A DNA stretch of 64,000 nucleotides from Chromatiales bacterium (ex Bugula neritina AB1) (GTDB lineage Bacteria; Pseudomonadota; Gammaproteobacteria; Granulosicoccales; Granulosicoccaceae), in the NCBI GenBank assembly GCA_001730015.1, contig MDLA01000099.1:1-64000 (forward strand), in the 5' to 3' direction. This document shows, one piece after another, positions 40,816 through 50,335 of the stretch. Position numbers and translations under genes: made by a program. The notes below the pieces were generated by a model. The model had not been told where the DNA came from and did no database searches. It saw only the letters and a program-made list of their open reading frames with translations. How positions within the stretch are numbered: position 1 is the stretch's first letter; each line of letters starts with the position of its first letter.

Positions 40816-43593
40816 CTACCCGGCAGCAAATGCTGACTCATCTGTTTTTGCTACACGACAGGCCGAGAATTTAAATTCCGGTATCTTGCCAAACGGATCC
40901 AGGCTGGGGTTAGTCAATACATTCGCTGCTGCTTCAACATAGGCAAACGGCACAAAAATCATATCTTCAGCCACTGCACGGTCTGCACGAGCCATTATAT
41001 TGATTGATCCACGGCGGGTTTCTATGGTGATCATCTCACCGGGCTCAACTCCCATACGTCGCAATGTTTTTGGATGCAGTGAAGCGTTGGCTTCGGGCTC
41101 TGCCCAGTCCAGCACCTTGGTTCGGCGAGTCATAGAACCCGTATGCCAGTGCTCAAGTTGCCGGCCTGTGGTCAGTATCATCGGGTAATCGGCATCCGGG
41201 GTTTCAGCCGGTGCCGTCACATTGGCCGGAGTAAAGCGCGCACGGCCTTCGGCACGAGGGAATCCATCACCGAATACGATCGGCTGACCCGGATCGTCTT
41301 CTGATAACGACGGGTAGGTAACCGCACTTTGCTCCAACCGTTCCCAGGTAATGTTATCGAAGGAATTCATCGATAGCTTCATCTCGGCAAACACCTCACT
41401 GGGGTGCGTGTAGTGCCAGTCGAGACCGATTCGCCTGGCAAGCTCTACCGTTATCCACCAGTCTTCTTTCGCTTCTCCCGGTGGTGCTACCGCTGGCCTG
41501 CCCATCTGCACCTGTCGATTAGTGTTAGTGACGGTACCGGTTTTCTCCGGCCAGGCAGAGGACGGCAGAATCACGTCAGCATAGTTGGCAGTTTCGGTCA
41601 GGAAAATATCCTGCACCACCAGATGATCCAGTTTCGCCAGTGCATCACGCGCGTGTTCTACATCGGGGTCGGACATGGCAGGGTTTTCCCCGAGCACATA
41701 CATGCCTTTTATTCGGCCGTCGTGTACCGCATCCATAATTTCAACAACGGTCAGCCCTTTTTCACTATCAATATCTTCCGAACCCCAGATCGCATTAAAC
41801 GAAGAGCGCACACCTTCATCCGTTACCGATTGATAGTCCGGCAGGAACATCGGGATAAGACCGGCATCTGATGCCCCTTGCACGTTGTTCTGGCCCCGTA
41901 GCGGGTGCAATCCTGAGCCGGGTCGGCCTACCTGGCCACACATGAGCGCGAGCGAAATCAGGCAACGTGAATTGTCTGTACCGTGAATATGCTGTGATAT
42001 TCCCATACCCCAGAAGATCATTGCCGCCTGTGCACCGGCAAAAGTTCGTGCAACTTCTCGCAGGGTGTCCGCATCAATGCCACACAGATCGGCCATTCTC
42101 TCGGGCGAAAAATCGGCCAGATGCGCTTTCATGGCTTCCCAGTTTTCGGTGAAGCCCTTGATGTACTGTTCGTCGTAAAGCTTTTCTTCAACAATTACAT
42201 GCATGATGGCGTTGAGCATAGCGACATCGGTACCGGGCCTGAATTGCAGCATGTGATCAGCGTGTCGCTTCAGCCCCTGGCCACGCGGATCCATCACAAT
42301 CAATTTGCCACCGCGCTTTGAAAACTGCTTGAAGTAGGTCGCCGCTACCGGGTGATTTTCGGTAGGGTTGGCACCGATAACAATCGCTACATCAGCGTTT
42401 TCAATTTCGTTGAATGTTGCCGTAACCGCGCCGGAGCCAACGTTCTCCAGAAGTGCCGCTACCGATGAGGCATGGCACAAGCGGGTACAGTGATCGACAT
42501 TATTGTGCTTGAATCCCTGCCGAATAAATTTTTGAAATAAATAAGCTTCTTCATTAGAGCACTTGGCAGAGCCGAAACCCGCTACTCGCTTGCCGGTATC
42601 GTCACGGAGTGTTTTCATGCCGTTAGCGGCAGCATCAAGTGCTTCTTCCCAGCTGGCTTCACGAAAATGGGTCAGCGGATCCGACGGATCTACGTTGAGA
42701 CCTTTGGCTGGTGCATCATCGCGTCGAATCAGAGGTTTCGTCAGTCGGTGCGGGTGAGCGATGTAGTCAAACCCAAAGCGCCCTTTCACACACAGACGGT
42801 TTTCATTAGCCGGGCCGTCAATACCGTCGACCCAGGCAATCTTTTCATCCTTTATTTTAAATGACAGCTGACAGCCAACACCACAGTAGGGGCAAACGCT
42901 TTTTACTTCGCGATCAAATGCCTGACTGTCGCCGGCACCCTGTTCGTCCAGCACGGCCGCGGGCATCAAAGCGCCTGTCGGGCAGGCTTGCACACATTCA
43001 CCACAAGCCACACACGTTGAAGCGCCCATCGGGTCGTCAAAATCGAAGGTGATTTTGGCATCGTGACCACGCCCTGACATGCCGATCACGTCGTTAACCT
43101 GTACTTCCCGACAGGCTCTGACACACAGGTTGCAGTGGATGCAGGCATCGAGGTTCACGCTCATTGCCAGATGCGATGCATCGAGCAGTGGTACACGGTC
43201 TTTCTCTATACCGGGGAATCGGCTGGTCGTGACATTCTGCATCTCGGCCATATTCCAGAAGTGTGACGACTTATCATGAGCTGTGCTCTGCTCCGGTTGA
43301 TCAGCCAGAAGCATTTCAACGACAATCCGGCGCGCCATCTCCGACCGTTCGTTTTGTGTATTGACGACCATGCCTTCGGCCGGATTGCGAATGCAGGAAG
43401 CAGCCAGCACTCGCTCACCTTCAATCTCGACCATGCAGGCCCGACAGTTTCCGTCTGATCGGTAGCCGTGCGAATCCTTGTGACACAGGTGTGGAATCAG
43501 TGTCCCCTGGCGCTTGGCAACTTCCCAGATCGACTCTCCGGCGTCTGCTGTGACTTGCTTGCCATCCAGTGTAAAAGTAATTGAGTCAGTCAT
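40816..43593 (-). CDS. fdsA: NAD-dependent formate dehydrogenase alpha (molybdopterin) subunit, FdsA/FDH1-alpha type
   Basis: N-terminal 2Fe-2S CHKDSHGYRSDGNCRACMVEIEGERVLAASC; ferredoxin clusters CIHCNLCVRAC, CVACGECVQACPTGAL; CPYCGVGC; DHCTRLCHASSVAALLE. Confidence 0.93.
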   Translation of the reverse strand: MTDSITFTLDGKQVTADAGESIWEVAKRQGTLIPHLCHKDSHGYRSDGNCRACMVEIEGERVLAASCIRNPAEGMVVNTQNERSEMARRIVVEMLLADQPEQSTAHDKSSHFWNMAEMQNVTTSRFPGIEKDRVPLLDASHLAMSVNLDACIHCNLCVRACREVQVNDVIGMSGRGHDAKITFDFDDPMGASTCVACGECVQACPTGALMPAAVLDEQGAGDSQAFDREVKSVCPYCGVGCQLSFKIKDEKIAWVDGIDGPANENRLCVKGRFGFDYIAHPHRLTKPLIRRDDAPAKGLNVDPSDPLTHFREASWEEALDAAANGMKTLRDDTGKRVAGFGSAKCSNEEAYLFQKFIRQGFKHNNVDHCTRLCHASSVAALLENVGSGAVTATFNEIENADVAIVIGANPTENHPVAATYFKQFSKRGGKLIVMDPRGQGLKRHADHMLQFRPGTDVAMLNAIMHVIVEEKLYDEQYIKGFTENWEAMKAHLADFSPERMADLCGIDADTLREVARTFAGAQAAMIFWGMGISQHIHGTDNSRCLISLALMCGQVGRPGSGLHPLRGQNNVQGASDAGLIPMFLPDYQSVTDEGVRSSFNAIWGSEDIDSEKGLTVVEIMDAVHDGRIKGMYVLGENPAMSDPDVEHARDALAKLDHLVVQDIFLTETANYADVILPSSAWPEKTGTVTNTNRQVQMGRPAVAPPGEAKEDWWITVELARRIGLDWHYTHPSEVFAEMKLSMNSFDNITWERLEQSAVTYPSLSEDDPGQPIVFGDGFPRAEGRARFTPANVTAPAETPDADYPMILTTGRQLEHWHTGSMTRRTKVLDWAEPEANASLHPKTLRRMGVEPGEMITIETRRGSINIMARADRAVAEDMIFVPFAYVEAAANVLTNPSLDPFGKIPEFKFSACRVAKTDESAFAAG

Positions 43594-43671
43594 AACGTAC
43601 CCATTGTATTCTTGGTGAATTCAGTCATTGGCAAAGCCGAATGGATAGTCTCCATACGCCGCCAACTTCTA

Positions 43672-45375
43672 TTAAATTTCATCCGGGAAATGCTTCATGG
43701 TAAGAAGTATCGGATTAGGTGCTGCCTGCCCGAGACCACAAATCGAGGCATCAACCATTACGTTACACAGCTCTTGCAGCAACGGCTGATCCCAGGTATC
43801 GCTTTCCATCAACTTAACGGCTTTTTCGCACCCTACTCGACACGGCGTGCACTGGCCGCAGCTCTCATCCTCAAAAAAGCGCAGCATATTCAGCGCTGCG
43901 TCTTTAGCGCTGTCTTTATCCGACAAAACCACAATAGCCGCAGAACCAATAAACGACCCCAGCGGTTGCAGGGTATCGAAGTCCATTGGTACATCATTAA
44001 CAGATGCAGGCAGAAGTCCAGCTGACGGCCCGCCCGGCTGATACGCTTTAAAAGTATGACCATCCAGCATGCCGCCACACGCTTCTATAAGGTCGGTAAT
44101 CGTAGACCCGGCCGGCAGTAAATGCACACCGGGGTTTTTCACCCGACCTGATATAGAAAAAGAGCGCAGCCCGGTTCGACCGTTCTTTTCAATACCACTT
44201 AAAATTTCCGGCCCTTCACGGCAGATTCTAGCGACCCAGTGCAGCGTTTCTACGTTGTGTACCAGAGTCGGCCTGTCAAAAATACCTACCTGTGCAACAT
44301 AGGGCGGGCGATGACGTGGCAGCCCTCGCTTGCCTTCGATCGATTCGATCATGGCACTTTCTTCACCGCAGATATACGCGCCTGCCCCCCGCCGTAAATC
44401 GATATAGCCCGATTCAACAATACCGGCATTTTCCAGTGCGGCTATTTCATCACGCAGTATGGCCAGCACGGCCGGGTATTCATCGCGCATGTAAATAAAA
44501 CACTTTTGCGCTTCAACCGCCCATGCTGCGATCAGCATGCCTTCGAGAAACAGGTGAGGGGTACGCTCCAAGTAGTAGCGATCTTTAAAAGTACCCGGCT
44601 CTCCTTCATCGCCATTGACGGCAAGATATCTGGGGCCCGCTTCGGCGCGCACAAACGACCATTTTTTTCCGGATGGAAATCCTGCACCGCCCAGACCCCG
44701 CAGACCTGAGGCATTTATGGTGTCCTGAACCTGATCAGGAGTCTGCTTGCCACTACGCAGTGCCTGCAGCTCGCTATAACCGCCAGCCCCACTATAGACA
44801 GCATAGTTTTCGTACTCTGGAATATGAGTATGCGTATCGTAGGCGGCAATGGCAGCATCGACTTGTTCAACTGTTGCATGATCAATATGGTTATGGCCAA
44901 TTTCAAGCACCGGCGCGGTATCGCACCGCCCCATACAGGGCGCGCGCAAAACCCGAACCTTCGATGGATCCATACCCTGCTTAAGGCTATCGAGTAATTG
45001 TTGAGCACCTGCCAGCTCACATGCCAGTGAATCGCAGACCCGGATAGTGGTGGCGGCTGGTGCCGGCTGGCCTTCCGCTACCACATCAAAGTGAGCATAG
45101 AACGTGGCTACTTCATGCACTTCTGCTTGCGACAAGCGCATTTCATCTGCCAGCGCATACCGGTGTGCTGCCGACAGATAACCGAATTTATCCTGAATCA
45201 GATGCAGGTATTCAATGAGTAGATCCGCCCGACGGGGCTTGTCACCCAGCAGTTCCCGAACTTCTGCCAACGCCGTATCATCAAGCTGCCGGCCTTTAGG
45301 GGTGGACCTCCCTTTGCCGCGCCCGGATTTCCAGACACCCGGTTTCATTACTGACGTTACCATTAGTTGCTCCAC
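43672..45375 (-). CDS. fdsB: Formate dehydrogenase beta subunit, NuoE-NuoF fusion (FDH1-beta/FdsGB type)
   Basis: NuoE-like N-half ...CDSLACELAGAQQLL...APCMGRCDTAP; NuoF-like C-half GLRGLGGAGFPSGKKW...VNGDEGEPGTFKDR...GAYICGEESAMIES...ESCGQCTPCRVGC. Confidence 0.93.
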   Translation of the reverse strand: MEQLMVTSVMKPGVWKSGRGKGRSTPKGRQLDDTALAEVRELLGDKPRRADLLIEYLHLIQDKFGYLSAAHRYALADEMRLSQAEVHEVATFYAHFDVVAEGQPAPAATTIRVCDSLACELAGAQQLLDSLKQGMDPSKVRVLRAPCMGRCDTAPVLEIGHNHIDHATVEQVDAAIAAYDTHTHIPEYENYAVYSGAGGYSELQALRSGKQTPDQVQDTINASGLRGLGGAGFPSGKKWSFVRAEAGPRYLAVNGDEGEPGTFKDRYYLERTPHLFLEGMLIAAWAVEAQKCFIYMRDEYPAVLAILRDEIAALENAGIVESGYIDLRRGAGAYICGEESAMIESIEGKRGLPRHRPPYVAQVGIFDRPTLVHNVETLHWVARICREGPEILSGIEKNGRTGLRSFSISGRVKNPGVHLLPAGSTITDLIEACGGMLDGHTFKAYQPGGPSAGLLPASVNDVPMDFDTLQPLGSFIGSAAIVVLSDKDSAKDAALNMLRFFEDESCGQCTPCRVGCEKAVKLMESDTWDQPLLQELCNVMVDASICGLGQAAPNPILLTMKHFPDEI

Positions 45376-45475
45376 GCATAATATCCGCTATTTCATAGCG
45401 GTAGTTTGGCCGATAGTTCAACGTAGTCCAGCAATAATAACAAATAGATTTTTTGGATGGCGCAATTTGTTTAGC

Positions 45476-46369
45476 TTATGATGAAATTCCAATGACCTCA
45501 CGAAGCGCCAGAATTGCCGGTAAGCCCGGCTCGACATTAAGAGTTGCCAAGCCAATAGTATTTTCAACCATGGGGTCATTAAGCTGCAAGCTGACTGAAT
45601 TCTGATCAAGAAATAAGCTGTCTACCAGCTTTCTCGGAGCAATAGTCGCCGCAGATCCATTAGTGACCTGCGCCAGTGCAGCAGTAAATGCATTAGTTTC
45701 CATGACCGGTTCGGGCTGTACCCCGGTAACGCTGAACACCTGATCAACAATCTGTCGAAAACGCATATCTTTGCTTAGCAGGCACAATGGCAGCGCAGCC
45801 GCCTCTGCCCAGCTCGCCGATCCGGCTATACGCGGCGCTAGATGTATCGGCGTGAGTAAAACATAGTGCTCCTGGTAGATTGGTTCGAAGCACAGCGGGC
45901 CGATTTCTTTTTCATCCTGGTAGGTGATACCAGCGTGCAGTGCATATTCATTGAGTCCGCGCGCTATTTGCGCCGACGTGAGAGACTGGATCTGAATGGT
46001 GAGCTTTGCAAAGCGCGCCCTTAGCGTGGTGGCAATGGATGCGGCAAACGGCAGTGCCGTCGGCACGACCCCCAAAACCAGAACTCCCTGCAACGCGCCT
46101 TTGGAGACTTCTATATCCTGCCGCAGGCCTTCTGCATCATTAAGAATTTTCCGCGCCCATCTGAGCAATAGCTCTCCGTCTCTGGTAAAGCCCAGAAACT
46201 TGTTGCCGCGGCGCACAATCGGCACACCCAGATCGTCTTCCAGTGCACGAATTCTGGCAGAGAAGGCAGGCTGCGAGATTCCACAATCGGCTGCAGCCTG
46301 GGTAAAGTGCTTTCGTTGAGCAAGCGCAATCAGTAATTGCAGGTCGCGTAGTTCAGGGTAACGATCCAT
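45476..46369 (-). CDS. LysR family transcriptional regulator
   Basis: YPELRDLQLLIALAQRKHFTQAAADCGISQPAFSARIRALEDDLGVPIVRRGNK. Confidence 0.95.
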   Translation of the reverse strand: MDRYPELRDLQLLIALAQRKHFTQAAADCGISQPAFSARIRALEDDLGVPIVRRGNKFLGFTRDGELLLRWARKILNDAEGLRQDIEVSKGALQGVLVLGVVPTALPFAASIATTLRARFAKLTIQIQSLTSAQIARGLNEYALHAGITYQDEKEIGPLCFEPIYQEHYVLLTPIHLAPRIAGSASWAEAAALPLCLLSKDMRFRQIVDQVFSVTGVQPEPVMETNAFTAALAQVTNGSAATIAPRKLVDSLFLDQNSVSLQLNDPMVENTIGLATLNVEPGLPAILALREVIGISS

Positions 46370-46381
46370 CGTTTCAGCTGA

Positions 46382-47362
46382 TTAAAGCATCAGCACAATT
46401 TTTCCAAAATGCTCGCCGTTCTCCATTGCCCGGTGTGCTTCGGCAACTTCTTCAAGGGGGTACTCGTTGCTGATCAGTGGTGTTATTTTTTCAGAGGCGA
46501 AGTGCGGCATAACAGTGGAATTAAAATCAGCAATTATCGCTGCTTTCTCTGCTACCGGACGTGAGCGCAGGACCGAGCCAAGAATCTGCTGACGCTTAAC
46601 CATCATCAGTGCAATATTCAATTCGGCTTTGATTCCACCCATGATACCAATCACAACCAGACGACCGGCAACCGCCAGACTTTTCATATTATCAGCAAGA
46701 TAGGCTGCTCCAATATGATCCAGTATCACGTTAGCCCCTTTACCACCGGTAATCGTTTTTACTTCTTCTGCAAAGGATTGCGTTTTGTAATCAATAACAT
46801 GATCCGCCCCGAGCTGACGCACTCGATCTACTTTGTGGGTAGATGCAGTAACAATGGTGCGCGCATCCGGCAACAGTACCTGACACAATTGCAGTGCAGC
46901 GGTATTTACACCACCCCCACCCCCATGCAGCAGAATAAAATCATCAGATTCCGGCTTCCCCAGCACAAAGGTATTGAGATAAGCCGTTATATAGGTTTCA
47001 CATATACACGCTGCCTGCTGAAATGACAGATTTTCAGGGATTCGCATTACATGATCGGCATAGGCAACGGCATACTCCGCATACCCGCCACCGCCAACCA
47101 ATGCAAACACGCGATCACCCGCTTTAAAGCCAGTTACTTCATCAGCGACGGACTCAATTGTGCCGGCGACTTCCAGCCCGATGATTTCAGAATCGCCTTT
47201 TGGCGGCGGGTAATTTCCCTGTCTCTGGATGATATCGGGCCGGTTAACGGAGGTAGCCGCCACCTTTATCAGTACCTGCCCGGAGGCTGGTGCAGGTTTC
47301 GGAATATCTCCGAGGTATAGTTTTTCGGCACCACCAAACTCTTCTAGTAATACGGCCTTCAT
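46382..47362 (-). CDS. NAD(P)H:quinone oxidoreductase (MDR, PIG3-type)
   Basis: MKAVLLEEFGGAEKLYLGDIPKPAPASGQVLIKVAATSVNRPDIIQRQGNYPPPKGDSEIIGLEVAGTIE. Confidence 0.92.
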   Translation of the reverse strand: MKAVLLEEFGGAEKLYLGDIPKPAPASGQVLIKVAATSVNRPDIIQRQGNYPPPKGDSEIIGLEVAGTIESVADEVTGFKAGDRVFALVGGGGYAEYAVAYADHVMRIPENLSFQQAACICETYITAYLNTFVLGKPESDDFILLHGGGGGVNTAALQLCQVLLPDARTIVTASTHKVDRVRQLGADHVIDYKTQSFAEEVKTITGGKGANVILDHIGAAYLADNMKSLAVAGRLVVIGIMGGIKAELNIALMMVKRQQILGSVLRSRPVAEKAAIIADFNSTVMPHFASEKITPLISNEYPLEEVAEAHRAMENGEHFGKIVLML

Positions 47363-47575
47363 TGTGCTGCGACACCCCGGTAAACGGTAAATTAGTAGGA
47401 AGACGATCATATCTGCCAGCGCCGACGATTGAAACCAGTCGACAACTCTGTACTGCTGTGCCGGATTGCCTTTCCGTCACGGTAAAGAACTCGTTTTACA
47501 GTAGAGTGTGGGGACAGAAACCCAGCTTAACGCTCGCCTGAACCCTCAGATGCAGTCTATCCAACAATATTCAAT

Positions 47576-48853
47576 ATGAACGGGAAAATTCTGCTCGGCT
47601 GCATCGCCGACGATTTTACCGGTGCCAGCGACCTTGCCAACACGCTGGCCAAACAAGGCATGCGAACTACGCAGTATATTGATATTCCACCGCCGCATAC
47701 AGAGTGTGACTGCGATGCAGCAATCATCTCTCTGAAAAGCCGCTCTATAGACAGCGCGGATGCAATCACCCAGTCACTACAAGCGCTGCAATGGCTAAAA
47801 GGTAAAGGTGCCGCACAATACCTGTTCAAGTATTGCTCAACATTTGATTCGACCAGAAACGGCAACATTGGGCCGGTTGCCGAAGCTCTGGCTGACGCAC
47901 TAGGTACTGGAGCTGTTGTTGATTGCCCGGCATTTCCCACCACGGGGCGCACGGTCTATCAGGGTCATTTGTTTGTTTTCGACAAACTTCTAAACGAGTC
48001 AGGACTTGAAAACCATCCGCTTAACCCGATGACCGATGCAGACCTCAGACGCTGGTTGGCACTGCAGTGTAAATACCGAGTCGGCCACGTTGCTCATCAG
48101 ACAGTAGCCCGGGGCTCAGCCGCCGTCAGGCAGGCACTTGAAAAAGCAGATTCCGCCAATGAAAAGCTGGTTATTGTGGATGCTACAGCGGATGAAGATT
48201 TACGTTGCGTCGGTAAAGCCGTGGCAGATGCACCGCTGGTTACAGGAGGCTCTGGTATTGCGCTCGGCCTACCACAGAACTTTCGCGAGCGCGGTGAATT
48301 ATCCGATCAATCCAGTGGATTCAGCCCGCAGAATGGGCCGGCCGCGATACTCGCCGGTAGCTGCTCAGCCACCACGCGCAAGCAAATAACCCACAATAAC
48401 CACGGTCCGCGAATCTCATTAGATGTGCTGAAAATACTGAACGGTTCAGTCACTGCTGATACTTTATTATATGAAATAGCGGGCAATTCAGAACCGTTAA
48501 TCTATTCCTCCGCTGACCCGGAATCGGTGAACGAACTGCAGCTTACACATGGCACGATACAAGTAGCCGAAGCAATTGAATCATTTTTCGGCAACCTGGC
48601 AGTTGCACTGATTTCACGTGGCTTCAATCGCCTGGTAGTAGCCGGTGGTGAAACTTCCGGCGCGGTTATCAGCGCACTGCAATTATCAGCCTTTCATATC
48701 GGTCCGGAAATAGACCCCGGGGTTCCAGCGCTGAGTACAACCGGAAGTTCTCCTATAGCCGTGGCGCTGAAGTCGGGAAACTTTGGAGGTGATAATTTTT
48801 TCTATAATGCGCTAACCGCACTTGGATCAGCAGATGCCACCACCGATGAATGA
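47576..48853 (+). CDS. otnK: 3-oxo-tetronate kinase (DUF1537 family)
   Basis: LLGCIADDFTGASDLANTLAKQGMRTTQYI...LFKYCSTFDSTRNGNIGPVAEAL...PAFPTTGRTVYQGHLFV...GGETSGAVISAL. Confidence 0.92.
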   Translation: MNGKILLGCIADDFTGASDLANTLAKQGMRTTQYIDIPPPHTECDCDAAIISLKSRSIDSADAITQSLQALQWLKGKGAAQYLFKYCSTFDSTRNGNIGPVAEALADALGTGAVVDCPAFPTTGRTVYQGHLFVFDKLLNESGLENHPLNPMTDADLRRWLALQCKYRVGHVAHQTVARGSAAVRQALEKADSANEKLVIVDATADEDLRCVGKAVADAPLVTGGSGIALGLPQNFRERGELSDQSSGFSPQNGPAAILAGSCSATTRKQITHNNHGPRISLDVLKILNGSVTADTLLYEIAGNSEPLIYSSADPESVNELQLTHGTIQVAEAIESFFGNLAVALISRGFNRLVVAGGETSGAVISALQLSAFHIGPEIDPGVPALSTTGSSPIAVALKSGNFGGDNFFYNALTALGSADATTDE

Positions 48854-49003
48854 ACCCCGCCACTGTGGAATCTACGCTGGCTACAAATACGGAAAAAACT
48901 TTTCAATACATTGCTGACCAAAACCTGCCTTTTCTGGTATAGGCACAAATAAAAAAACCTGCATAAATGCTTACCAGCCATTAGTTTATACACGGATTCA
49001 ACC

Positions 49004-49795
49004 ATGCCACTGTTCGCCGCCAATCTTACCATGATGTTCAACGAACACCCGTTTCTCGAACGCTTCGAAGCCGCATCAAAAGCAGGTTTTACAGCTGTTG
49101 AATATCTATTCCCGTACGACTATCCAGCAGCAGATCTGGCCATGGAACTGGAAAAACACCAGCTAACACAAGTACTATTTAACACACCGGCAGGAGACTG
49201 GGATGCCGGTGAGCGCGGGCTGGCCAGCATCCCCGGTCGCGAACAGGAATTTATAGACGGGATTGGCATGGCGTTGGAATATGCCGAAACCCTAAACTGC
49301 CCCAGAATCCATGCAATGGCAGGAATACTACCCGCTAATGCCAACCGCACACAACGACATAATCTTTATCTGCGCAACCTCGAAGCGGCTGCCCGCTTAT
49401 GCGCTGAAGCTGGCAGGGAACTTCTTATCGAACCAATTAACCCGATTAACATGCCCGGTTACTTCCTGAACGACTTCAGGCAATCTTGTGAGGTAATCGA
49501 TTCGCTGCGTCAATTGAATGTTACAGTGATGTTGCAGTTTGATCTATTTCATTGCGCCAGAATTCACGGCGACGTAGCCACCTGGCTCACCCGCTGCAAA
49601 GACTACACCGGTCATTTTCAGATTGCCGGGATACCTGATCGCCACGAACCGGATGTTGGTGAACTTGCCTACCTGGATATACTGAACGAAATAGTCGAGC
49701 TGGGACAAGGCAATTTTGCCATCGGCTGTGAATATATACCCCAGGGCTTAACCACAGACGGTCTTCAGTGGTTATCCACTGCACGGTCGATCTAA
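49004..49795 (+). CDS. otnI: 2-oxo-tetronate isomerase / hydroxypyruvate-isomerase-like
   Basis: MPLFAANLTMMFNEHPFLERFEAASKAGFTAVEYLFPYDYPA...LLIEPINPINMPGYFL...HFQIAGIPDRHEPD. Confidence 0.92.
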   Translation: MPLFAANLTMMFNEHPFLERFEAASKAGFTAVEYLFPYDYPAADLAMELEKHQLTQVLFNTPAGDWDAGERGLASIPGREQEFIDGIGMALEYAETLNCPRIHAMAGILPANANRTQRHNLYLRNLEAAARLCAEAGRELLIEPINPINMPGYFLNDFRQSCEVIDSLRQLNVTVMLQFDLFHCARIHGDVATWLTRCKDYTGHFQIAGIPDRHEPDVGELAYLDILNEIVELGQGNFAIGCEYIPQGLTTDGLQWLSTARSI

Positions 49796-49826
49796 CTACA
49801 TACACCTGGCAATCATCGAACACTCT

Positions 49827-50312
49827 ATGCTACTCAAGACTATTGCACTGACGATCTACAAACCTTTGCCAGATTTCATAAGGGACATAATCGTTCGCAT
49901 TCTTTTTCCGACGCACATTCTGGCAGCAAAGGTTTATCTGACTAATGAGCAAGGAAAATTTCTGGTAGTAAAGACCACCTACAATACGGGCTGGGATTTG
50001 CCAAGCGGCCATGTCGATCGCAAAGAGAGCCCCGACAATGCAGCTTCGCGCGAGCTATTCGAAGAGACCGGAATAGTACACAAGCAACTTCAGCAGAAGG
50101 CCGTTGTATTTCAACCGCTGACAGGTACTGTACAGGTACTCTTTGCAGGCACGCTGGACCACACACCCGAGCCAACACCGGATAACGTAGAAATATCTGA
50201 AGCGCGCTGGATCAGCCGCGGAGAAGTCGACTGCAACCCATATGCGTTAGAAGCACTTGAAGTTCTGCTGGATCACAAAACTCACTACTGGGTATCTAAA
50301 CTTCACAAGTAA
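49827..50312 (+). CDS. NUDIX hydrolase
   Basis: Nudix box GHVDRKESPDNAASRELFEETGI. Confidence 0.92.
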   Translation: MLLKTIALTIYKPLPDFIRDIIVRILFPTHILAAKVYLTNEQGKFLVVKTTYNTGWDLPSGHVDRKESPDNAASRELFEETGIVHKQLQQKAVVFQPLTGTVQVLFAGTLDHTPEPTPDNVEISEARWISRGEVDCNPYALEALEVLLDHKTHYWVSKLHK

Positions 50313-50335
50313 GCAACGGACAACTTTTGCCGGGG

